A stretch of DNA of 64,000 bases from Marthasterias glacialis (lineage: Eukaryota; Echinodermata; Asteroidea; Forcipulatida; Asteriidae). The notes below the pieces were generated by a model. It searched no databases and was not told the DNA's origin. It saw only the letters and a list, made by a program, of their open reading frames with translations. Numbering within the stretch: the stretch's first letter is position 1; each line of letters begins with the position of its first letter. The stretch is from positions 14,359,423-14,423,422 of the forward strand of contig OU452223.1 in NCBI GenBank assembly GCA_911728455.2, given 5' to 3'. The translations under genes and the position numbers were made by a program. This document shows, piece after piece, positions 40,710-52,700 of this stretch.

Positions 40710-43700
40710 AACAAACCAACAAACCAACAGACAAACAAACAAACAAACAAACAAACAAACAAACTAACCAACAAACAAACAAACAAAAAACAAACAAACA
40801 AGCAAACAAATAGCGAGACTCTACACCGAAACCTTTACGTGCTTTAAAATTGTTCTCGTTCAAGACTGTAATTTATCCCACGTTAATAAGTACAAACCCG
40901 ACTATCTCTAATGGTTAATATGGCCATCCATCGTGTTTAACATTCAAGCCCTCTTCAGTTTATTGATCGCGAGTCGGTTGCCATGACAACTGCAGGTATT
41001 TTGATAATCCTCCAAGGTCTTCATAGTATTGTCAGCTATCTAAATAATGCAATAACTTAGTAGTTATTGCTTATGGGTGAGAATGACAAAGGAAATATGC
41101 GTTTCGGGAAAAAACAAAATGCTATTAATAAAATACATCAAAACAAAATGAACAGACCTCTTTAAAGACGGGAGTAAGAATAATAATCACAGTTAGCCTA
41201 GTTACAGTGACCATCATAATATTGTAGTCAGGCATGAATTTGTAACTGGAATACATATTTCTCTAAACAGGGGGCACTATCATTTCACCCTCCTTCACAG
41301 AGCCTGGATTCTGCTCTCCTTTGATCAAACAAGTTTCCTTTCGATCGATATACTTGTACTTTTAATTGTTACAAGTGGTTGTTTAGGAAGACATCCTAAA
41401 TTCTAACAAGATCAATGTACATATCAAAATAGATGTTATCACATAACCAAATACACATTAATACCTCACCATGCAATGCCTCAAAACCTGTGTAAGTCGT
41501 TGTTTGCTGTAATTCCCATAATTTTCTTCTGAGAATAGGTTTTAAAAAAAAAAGCTCCCCATAGCAAACAAATGCTAAATATTCAAAAGTACTCAGAGAA
41601 TATTTAAAAGTCCCTCAGCCTCAAATATATTTTCTGACAATTAAACCTCATTTTTCTTTTCAATTTTTAGTAGGTTAGCCATTGAGATTTTTAGCTTAGG
41701 CTCATCCAAAATAGAAACACCTCTGAACAAGAATAGGCCCTAGACTGGCCAGACTCCTTATTGGAAAAATGACCCTAAACTTTTTAGCAGAATTTGGCAA
41801 TTTTTATAGGACTATTGTACCCAAAAAGCTTCAGGTTGAAAGTCACGCACTACAGGGGGACCATATTTCAACAATCCATAAAAGCCATGCCCTTCAAATC
41901 TTTGATTTACAGGCTCTACGTATGGATTTCTCTCTTTTTAGTGTGTGCAACGGTAGGGTGGTCATTACTGTATAGGTACAACAGTCACCACTGTAGTTGG
42001 GACAGTCCAAACATTACTGGGGATAGGCCAAACTTATTAAATGTTGTCCTAGCTAGTAGTAGGGATGGTCATACAGTCCAAACTGTACTTTGAACAGTCC
42101 GAACTCTGGTGGGGATATAGGCTAAGTTTATAAGATGTTGTCTTAGCTGGTAGGGACGGCCATTACTATACTCGGTTGTAGTCCCAACTGTAGTTGGGCC
42201 AGTTCCCAACTGCAGTTGGTCCACGGTTCCCAACGGTAGTTGGGCCAGTTCCCAACTGCAGTTGGTCCACGGTTCCCAACGGTAGTTGGGCCAGTTCCCA
42301 ACTGTAATTGGAGTTGGGACAGTTCCTAACTGTAGTTGGGACAGTCTACACTACAGTTGTCCCAATTACTTTGGTCAGTCCCAGCTGTTGTTGGAACAGT
42401 TCAGACTGTAGTGGGGAGAAGCTTAGTTTGCTCCCTGTATGGAGGAAGGAAATACTTCCTCGTCCGATAGCCACTTTTCGACTTCTCTCTCTCTTTGGTT
42501 TTAACGTTTTCAGCCTTCAATATATTGTGCAAACAGCTTGTTCTTCGCTGTACACATTCTTTTAACCTTTCCGGACAGGCAAGGGGAAGAATTGACCTAA
42601 ATTTAAGGGATAAAGAGTGGCAGTCGGATACGACAAATTATTATCCAACGTTCAACTTCAGTGTTATACATAAAGGCCTATAGGCCAATAGATCACTTAC
42701 CGGCAATGCCATTCTTCATCTTGCATAACAATATTGCTTCCTCTCTTGAAGTCAGATACTTCAACAAAATGATTGGATTTCCAAAGAGAAGGCCCAAGAA
42801 TATAGAAGACCAAGACACATCTTGGCAGACTTAAATCACCTTCCCATACTCAGACGGTCCTTTGAACAGTCTTCCTTTGAACGTAGAATACTTTAAGTCA
42901 GTTTTGGAATGCTGTTATACTATGCGTAATGACAACCTGCATGGGTCTGTGTGTGAAACTCGTTCACAACTTTCATTCTACGACCGTATCCGAATTGGCG
43001 GCTAGCTAGGGACATCCTATTCTTCAACGCATGATGACGCGGCGATCCAGCTGTAGCCCGAGCCGTGGCTATAGCCGCCAATTCGGACAGGGCCCAACTC
43101 CAAGACTACTGGGCAGCTTTGCGGACGTTGGGCAGCGTAACGGTATTGTGTACACTCTCAAAGACAGAACCATAATGTCCAAGGTCCCGCTGACAGACTA
43201 CGGCATGTCCTCGAAATCCAACCCCAGTACTCGCCATATCAAACGAAACAAAGGAAAATATCATCACAATAATTTAAAGAAAACGAATTCAAATAATTTA
43301 CTAGTGATATCTTTCACCATTTCGCCCGCAGATGAAATGAAACATAATTAGAAACAATTATCGAGTTTAACGCATGTTATTTATTCGATAAAATCAGATT
43401 TATAGGGCTAAATATTATTCAGAACAGTGTTACACACTACGATACTCCAGCCGAGTTTCCGATTAATAAACAATATTATATGATTATTTTATACCCTGTG
43501 GTTATGATAATTATTCATTGTAATCGATGAAACTTATATTCCCTTTGTATAGCTGAGGAATAATAACATAGGCTGTCATTTGAAGAGAAAGTATTATTGC
43601 TTTAAATCGCTACTTAATGTTTACTTTGGCCGAAATGCCGAAACAACAGCTCAACTACATCTTGGAAAATATGGACAAAAAATGGCTGAGAAACCTCCAT

Positions 43701-46700
43701 TGTTTTTAATAAAATAATAATTACAAACCAAATAAAACAAAGGAATTTTAATTTCTAACTGTGTTTAAAGCATGACGCGTAGTTCAGCACTTTTATAAAT
43801 AACGAAATTCTTAAACATAAAATATAAAGTTATTATACAAAAGACATTAAAGGAAATCTAACATACGCTGCAAGAAAGTATCGCGGTCAGTTGTTACAAC
43901 TGACCCTGAACTATTTTATCTTTTGTTATGCTAATACACAGGTAAATGAAGCACGTTATACTTACACTATAATAGTAGTTGTCTAGTACTTAAACTAAAT
44001 ACAACAAAAGGCGGGGGAAATGTGTTAATAAAACTTTCAAAAACTCACTGCCGGTACTCGCTATAAAAAAAGTTCACAAAAAGTTCCATAAAGTTTGTAA
44101 ATAAACATCACAAGTCATTTGCTCTGGGATAGAAGTGCAAAAGATTACGTTTAAAACTGTGAAAAAAAACTCACTGACGTCACCAAAAACCAAATATAAA
44201 AGGACGTTTATGCGTCAGAGCTTACGCCATAATAAACCAGGCAGCGAGACTGACATAGATAAGCAAAGATTATGCTGTAACTAGAAAATATTAAAATGAA
44301 AAGATAGTGAAAACAAGTTGTTTTTTAAAAATCCACTACACTCATTAGTTTAAGAATATTTCAAGATAGCAAAAGTAATCGGTTCACCGTTCTGGATATC
44401 ATTCCAGTTTTTTTTAATAGCTGGGTTGAACTCTCGTTATAAAAACTGTCCTTTGCGGATTATCGCACTATTCCGATAAACTTAACGCGCAATAAATGCA
44501 GAAATCGAAACGACAGCACCGAACATGTTTACGATATAAAAAGGCTTTCATAAAGTTCAAAGCCATTTTGAAAGGATGTTCTCACCAATGATTTTTATAA
44601 ACTTACTATTTTTTTAAAGTCTTGTTTAACTACAATATTCAAATTCTTTTAAAACGTAAAAAAGACACTATGATACAATTTGACTATTTACATCTGAACA
44701 AGAATTGAAAAAGGTTATCGCAAAAGAGAATTATTACCTTTATTATTATTTATTCAGCGGTTTGGGAATACAAGTTTTGCATAATGTTTCATAATCGCTA
44801 TTTATGACTAGGGCAAACAGATGGTCCCCCCCCCAAAAAAAAAAAGTTTGGGGCTTCAGCTCCGTAGGTAGGGAAACAAACTTGATCCAGGTGAGTGTAT
44901 AGGGGAACACAGTCTGGTGCCTTACGTGTTGTTGGGAATACGACCTAATTTTGTTTTACCAAGGTCTAGTATTTATCATGTGACGTAGAACCAGTGTTTA
45001 TTGTATGGTTACCTTTTTGTCATATTATAATATTGTCACTAAACATAATAAATAGGCACTAAGTTAAGATATCCCAGCTTTACCAGATAGCAACCATCTT
45101 TGCATATATGGTGCAATGACCATGGTTTAAGTATTGACATATCGATAGAAAGTGCAGCAAACCAACGCACCTAAATCCAGCTTGGGTTTGCACTGACGCG
45201 GTTGTAATGGGTCGATGTGTTGATGGTCTACTATAGCCAGTTGAGATGCATGGCTGTGCAGTTGCTGCAGGAAGACTAAACTGAGTAGTGTGACAGAGTG
45301 CTCAGCAGTGTTAGAATCATTTAGCACCTGGGACGTGTACGATGAGTTCGGCTACGCTAGACGCTTCTCCAGCCGTGTTTACCGCTTTCACCATGTACTC
45401 GGCGTCGTCGTCCTCGATGACATTCTTGATGATAAGAGAACAAACACCATCACTGTCAAACTCCATCAAAAACCGCCCGCTCTCGTCGAGCTCCTCGTCG
45501 TCCTGGTACCACGTGACTTCCGGTTCCGGTTCCCCCTCGATGTGACAGTCGAAGCGTGCACAGTCTCCTTCAAACACCATCGCGTCGATGATTTCCTTTG
45601 TGAATCTAGGCGGGAAACTGCGCCTAGCAACGTCAGGCGAGTCGTTTGATTGCATCCTGCTCGACGACTCGGAGTCAACTTTGTCCTGATTAACAAAACC
45701 GTTCACCGCACTCCTTGAGTTCTCTTCACGATCACTAGGCAATTCCTTCTCGCCATCATTGTCATTAGAGTCTTTACAACGCTCTGCTATTCCAAGATCC
45801 CTACTTACTCCATTTCTCACTTCATCAATTGTTTGTGTCGCTTGAAAACTTCCACTAAGATGGTTGTCCGAGTTAACACTATCACCGTTTGCATCAGTTC
45901 TTACAGGCAAACCATCGCCGACGTTCTCCCGATCCACCCCACTTACGTCATTGCTCTCGTCTTCTTCCAGGTGAAGCTCGCGGGAGGATTTCTGGGTCTC
46001 TCCAGCTTCTTTCTTGAGTGCTGTCTTGAGGAGAGTCTGCGTGGGTGAGCCGGGCCGCATCGCAGCCCCAGCTTGGTCGCCGGATTTTTTCAGTCCAGCG
46101 AACATCGTTAGGGACGCCATGCGACCGATTGCCCGCACTGCAGTGGTAGTTTTCTATAATGTACAGAGAGAAACGATCGTTTAATAATGGCGCCAAATAC
46201 AGTTTAAATCTATAGCAGTTTTTCTTCTACTTTCAAGCTAACCATGCATACTCATTACTTTGCTCACATAAGGCTGACAAGCTGGTATCAACAAAAGAAA
46301 CATAATTCAGTCATACACTCTTATTAGACGTTAATATGAACAGTAAATAAATTGAAACTTTCTCTCTGTTTCCTAAGGAAAGAGATAATGGATGACTTAA
46401 GATTTTTGAGTGTAAAAGCTTTGTCTAATGACACCATCTAAACAGAAAAAAAATAGTCAAGAAGTGTAGTTTCAACACATGTCCGAACTGTTGCAAGTTA
46501 GGTGTGAAGATTTGTTGAAACAGTTGTGTAAGTCAAGGCAAATTTTACTTGCTATTTCAAGCTTTGCTCTACAAAAAGTGTTACACAATTTTCGATTGAA
46601 GTTGCAAACTATTATAAAATTGTCGTTTTCGTTTTGAAATTGACCATAGTTGTTCTATCTGTAGAGTTAATGACAGAGCTGGAAAAGGTATAGTCACTAT

Positions 46701-49700
46701 AATAACAGTAACACTATGAGTCGAAAACAGAGCTATAACTAATAGGAATTTCTACATGAGAGTGAATAATTCTAGTTTAGTAAGTTGGAAAGAGAGTCGC
46801 GCACTTAAGTATAAAAATGGAAACATTTGCAATATTTGGCTCCCCATGTCTGAAAATGTGGTTGGTTACAACTGCTGGTTTTACCACAGAAATTGATCAC
46901 AGACAATACTTCGTACATTAATGTCTATGCAAATCTCCATCGAGGAAATTCGAGCGTGCTGCTTTCCCATTCATCGATCTGGTACATTTGCCATCTCTTA
47001 TGTCACATGGTACTGCTATTACTGTCCACTGCGAACAAAGAGGGCGTACACACACAAACACAGATGCTGATCAAGCACAAAGTTCTGCTTAATGTATGTC
47101 TATGGTTTTCAATTATCACTTTTCTTTCTTTTCAGTAACACCAATCGCTTTTAACGTTAGAGTGAAACTCGATGGGTTTACGTTTCTTCAATTCTATTTT
47201 GTATTCACCTTACTTGGAAATGTACTATTACCTAAATTCGAGCAAGAGGAGTTCGCAGTAAAGCACCACAAACGGTAGTACCATCTACATTTTAGGTATT
47301 AGTTTCATTTATCTAGAACTTAGAAGAGAATATTTACTACTAAATACCCAAAGCGCCCTCTACTGTATATAATGTAATCATTTAGGCGCTGTAACTGATG
47401 GCAATTGGCTCTACAGCTTGCTCCATTGCCAGAGAATCTTGATCAACTTACGCTTAACTCAGAGTAAAACGACGTTTTTTCGATCACAACCCTTAAAATG
47501 TAATAAAGAAATTGAACCAGATAATTATCAAAAATGTGTAACCTATGTGTGACAACTCCGGTGGCAAACAAAAATGTTTTTGTAAACAAGATGTGTGTCA
47601 GTGCCTTATATAGTGTGTGTTGATTTTGCTATTTTGTTGTTATTTTCAATCATTTTTGTAAGCCATGCAAGCAGCCAAAACGGTGATGGGCGTGGGGGTG
47701 CACGGGCTTTGTTTACAAAACGGGAGTGCAATTTCACACATTAGATTATCGATAAAGTATATAATTATTTGATTGTATTCTGCAATACTGCATGGTTGGT
47801 GAAGTTGAACAGATTTGTAAACGTTATTGGCTAACTATCAGCCAGGGGGAAAAAAGATGAACGTTTTTTTTTAAATAATTATATTTTATTAATTTTCACA
47901 ATTTTAAGGATGGATTAGTTCAATCTCAGACTGGTGATTCATTCATCAACATGAGGCATTCTGCAGGTCTTAACGTAAAATCCAACTTAAAAAAATATTA
48001 TGGAATAGAGGAACAACATTGTTACTTCACCAAACGAAACATTGTCAAATTTTGAGTGTAAAACTAGAAATGGAAAAAACGATACGAACTATGAAACTTG
48101 GAAAGATTCCTTTCGGAAGTTCCTACTATCATAAATATGAATTAATTTCATTTTTAGCACAAACATTTGAACGAAATGAGCTGTAAGCTTTAATCAGTTG
48201 ATTTTGTTACTACGAGCACTATAACTCGCTCATCTCATCGAGATAAGCCTTACAAATTTGACAAATCTTGCAGATGTTTAACAATGCTGACCCCACCTTA
48301 ATCATTTGCATTCTCAAAACATTTCCTCAAAAAAATAAATCTTCATCGTAGTCGAAAATAAAAATTTCCAAGCAAAAATAGCATTTGATGACGTGACGTG
48401 CGGACGGCTTTGGGGTTATAAAGAAAAGTAGCGGTAAAAAGAAATTTACTCTGCTAAAACACACGTTAATAATGATAACAAGGGGTTAGGTAACTCTCGA
48501 GTTTTGAACTCATTCAAGTGGAGAGTGACTTTGTTAATAACGTTCCACAGCAACTTTTTAGTCTGGCTCCTCAAGAATGGGTCGGACTTGCCTGGGACTC
48601 GTGGAATTGGGGAAAATCACTCCAAGGCCTCAACCTGATGAAAAGGTAAATTTCCAGGTACAAAGAGAAAGCTTAAATCCTCAAATTTATAGGCTTGAAA
48701 GCACGTACAAAATGTTAGGTATTAGCAGTTATGGTGGATACTGGTATACTTTAAACAATGGCAGACCGGAATGGGAAGGGGAGGGGGGAAACGGGAGGTA
48801 AAGGGCATGGTGGTGTGGAGTGTGTGTGGGGTGTTATGGCCTTCCTTTCATGTTCAACCTCTGACCAGCCTCTGACAGATCTCGTTGGTTAAGACTTCAA
48901 TGAGTCAGCTTCACATAATGTGGCAAAGAATCAAACAGTGTATTAATGTATTATAATCACCATCACCATCAGACTCTTTTCACACATGTCGTGTCATCCA
49001 GTCTCACTGGAGCCGTGAAGAAGGTTGTGTGTGTCACAACAAGAAGTTTATTTTCCTATACGAATAATTCACATTCATCATAGGACAAAATAAAGTTGGG
49101 AATTGGTAAAGAGCTTTACTTTTTTTTCAAATACCGGATCTCAAATCAAGATAGGTCTATGCGGTAAACAGCCAATACCTTGAAAACTTTCGCATTCCAG
49201 AAAGGTTACTTTCGCGATGTAGACTTTTCCAAAACTCCAACCTTTCACAAATGATTACGGGTAAATTAACGATGTAATAGTCCTTTTATCACCGGTTATC
49301 ACAGCCGTCCGGAGATCAGCTAGTAACATACCACTTTATAACCAGATAATGAGGTGTTATCTCGGCAGGACGACTTATAATGAAACCGACGAGAAGTCGA
49401 CTTAATCATCTTAGATCCGGTGAACCCTCTATAGGTGAGAGGTTAATATCATCTTCTTAGTTCAGTATTAAAGTCGTACTGGCGAGATAAATTTCTATTT
49501 ATCTGGAGAAGTGGTCATGGCACTCAAGGAGCTCCGTACCATACCACACCTTTAAAATCAACGCACATCCGGAAGGTACGTCTTTCGAGCACAATTCGTC
49601 ATACTAACAGGGTTATTTGGCTGGACAAGAAACCTGCATAATGCAGTCAGTATAAGGACACCCTGTTGTATTATTTACCTGCCACCTGCGTCTGGCCACG

Positions 49701-52700
49701 AATTTCTTGAGTTTGGCCGTAGACAGCTGGGTTGCTTTCATCGTCTTGATGTCTTTGTTCAGCCAGGTGTGTTGAAGACATTCAGACACATTCATTCGCT
49801 TTCTTTGAACGGAAACAAACATTCCGTACAAATTAATCAATGTTTATGGACAACTGACAAAAGTAGTTTATTACATGTTTATTGTTTTCTTACTTAAAGA
49901 CAAAGTATGGATTTGAAGTTTTCGAGAAAAACTGTTAGGTTTAATCTGAAAGCTTACTGACTATCAAGTTCGTACCAGTACCAGTCCTCCAGGGAAATAT
50001 GTTCGTCCTAAATACTGTCAAAGTCGACAATAGCATTTAAAGATTATAAAGATCACAGTTACTTATTTCCACTGCCACATCGTAAAAGCCTGATCATTAA
50101 CCGTTTTTCATTTCACTGGACTGTGTTTATTGAACTATTTTCCAACTTGAACCCAAGTTTGGTTAAAGTTCTTTCTAACGCACATTGCACTTTGTATGTT
50201 GTTCGTTTTGAAACAAAATTCATACGTCAGAGAAAACATTCTTAAAACATTTTCTTTCTGCAAAAATCGGGCCACGTAGCTTAAGTCACGGCCGCAGTTT
50301 CTTAACTGTTGTGATCGCCCCTCCATTTCGATACATTCATTGCTAATTTGGCATACTGTTCGTATTGCTTTATCCTCTCTTACAAAATAACTGCCAAGCC
50401 CTGTTTCTTGGTTCTAATCATACATGTACGTTTGTTTTACTTGGTAAATGTTATGTATCTGATGGAGAAATTGGAGAAATTAACTTTGTATTGAACTTAC
50501 TCCTTTCTCTTGATGAGGAGTTTTTCGATGAAATCTTTGGATTCTTCGGAGATATCGTCGAATGCCTCGTCGTCGAAGTCCCATTCAGCCAGCGTGACAT
50601 TACTGAGGGTCTCAGCGTCGTTGTCCCCCATGAACGGAGACAGCCCGCTCAACCTGCCAGAAACACACTCGGAAAATCAGTCAAATAATCATAATTTTTT
50701 CAACAGACGGCTCTGTTTATGTTTTTTCAACACATCGGTGAGTTCAAGGTTTATTCACGAATACTCTTAAATAATAGGGCAGACAGGTTTTTGTCAACAT
50801 AATGTTCATGTTGTGCTACATTACCAATTACAAGTTAGTCAACATAAAATCAATTTTTTCCATTCATTGTTCAATTTATGAATTTTATAGCAGGGGTGTA
50901 TTTGTGGTTCTTACAAAATGTAACAGATAACGCCAATACTCCACAAGTCGGTCGCAAAACCAATCAGTTCGTAGTTGATCACTTCTGGAGCAACGAACTC
51001 CGGTGTGCCAAACATGACCTTTGTGCTCTTGGTCGGGTCGAACTTCCGGGCCAGGCCGAAGTCAATCAGCTTGATACGGCAGCCGTGGGTGTCCACGCAC
51101 ATGACATTCTCCGGTTTGAGGTCGAGGTGCAGGATGTTCTGGTCGTGCATGTAGTGAACGCCCGCGCAGATTTGGCGCATGAATTTAATCGCGTCTTTCT
51201 CGGTCAGGACGAAGTCGTCGTCGATGACTCGTTCGAACAGTTCACCACCTGCGATGCTGAAAGAAGAAGCAAGAAGTTTGATAGCACGTATGTTTAAAAC
51301 TCTTTCAGTGTCCCCAGATGGAGCTTTGTGTGCTTAGGAAATACCCATGCCAACTATTGGAATGACAGAAGATAACTGGTTTAATCATTATAGTTGACCA
51401 GTAATCGGGAGGAATGCAAAAAACACAGGCGGTAACTCGAGGTTAGCCTCGAGGTTTTGTAGTTCTCCAGGGTTATCCGGGGTTCAACCTCAAGTAATAT
51501 CTAGTTACCACTTTTTTAATTCTGCATTCTCCCTTATTTAGCCTGGTATGTTATTATTGTTGGCTAAGAGTGATCAACCTCAAAGAGTTAGCGCAAAGTT
51601 TGTTCTCTCGAAAAGGCTGTGCTGATATTGACTGCAAAACACACACTTTTGGAAGATGAAAGTATTAAAGGACACCACGGTAGACCGGAGCTCGATTTCA
51701 TAAAAGACCAAGATTCATCTTATTAAGTTGTCAATACTGCCATAGTGATTTGTATTGTGATGTCACACTTTGCTTAGTAATTAAAGATTGAAACACATCT
51801 TAAGATCCATCTTAGATCTGTGTGAAATTGTGGACTGGGTCCATTTACATGGCACTGCTCACCGCAGAATTCAGCTCTTTTGGCGCCATGTATGAAAAGC
51901 ATGTAACTTGGGTCGTAAGCGCAGTGTTTAAGTATCATGAAATTGAGCCCTATTACTTGAGTTACATTTTGATTTTGCCTTATTTAACCAGCCCCAGGGG
52001 GACTCAACTTACAATTCCATGACCATGATGATCTGTTTGGGCACCTCAAAGGCATCTACACACTGCAGCAGCTTCGGGTGGTGCAGTTCGTTCATGATCC
52101 GAATTTCGGAGCGCACAGCCTCTCGATCGGACGGTTTCGTCTTGATGAATTTGGCGGCGAACGTCTTGCCGGTTGCTTTCTCTATGCAGCGGTACACCAC
52201 GCCGAAACGCCCTCTGTTGATAATAATAAACATATAACTATTTAAACAGTTTGCCTGGTGGAAACACAATCGGGTAGAGTTCCAAACTTGGTGGAAATGA
52301 TACCCAGTTTGATTTTCGTTAGCATCCTTGGATTCTCTCAAAACGTGTTAATGATCGAGGCGAGATAACAGCCACTGGTAAAGGTGAAACAACTCGGGGT
52401 CGAGGTGATACTGATCAAAACGCCCACGGTGATACCACAAACCTTGGTTTCTAAATGGTTTTCCCGCCATACCTTTAGATTTTGTATGGTGCTGATCGTC
52501 AAACATTCCTACTTTGATTACAGTATGATTTGTGCACATGATCGTAACACTTTCAGTTTCAGTTTTCTTAAACCCCCAGCTCAACATTGGTAATCTGACT
52601 GTAAATGCTTCCATTCTTTGCACAAATCAAGATATTTGTAATAAAACCAACCTGTAAATTGTCAGCTCATTTCGTTGTTTCATTTTGCGAGAAAAACGGT

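Larger units (their letters stand above)
33915..45316. other. 11.4 kb between exon 8 and exon 9
   Basis: Intron of the long form, or intergenic DNA if exons 9-18 are a separate gene. Contains a TTAA-type MITE (34275-34612), a family A copy (34620-34770), repeats at 36945-37072 and 37195-37385, an exon-like stretch at 38240-38460, an AAAC/AGAC microsatellite (40579-40811), a 46-base tandem (42191-42306) and a small inverted-repeat element (42989-43087). 43.3-45.0 kb is AT-rich with no recognised element apart from the polyadenylation signal. Confidence 0.5.

Noticed and set aside
40301-40863. Long minus-strand frames of Val-Cys-Leu-Phe repeats
   Set aside because: They translate the AAAC/AGAC microsatellite; all frames are open because the repeat lacks stops.
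45290-45649. 119-codon plus-strand frame
   Set aside because: Antisense of the telokin-like Ig in exon 8.
50878-51297. 139-codon plus-strand frame
   Set aside because: Antisense of the kinase catalytic exon.
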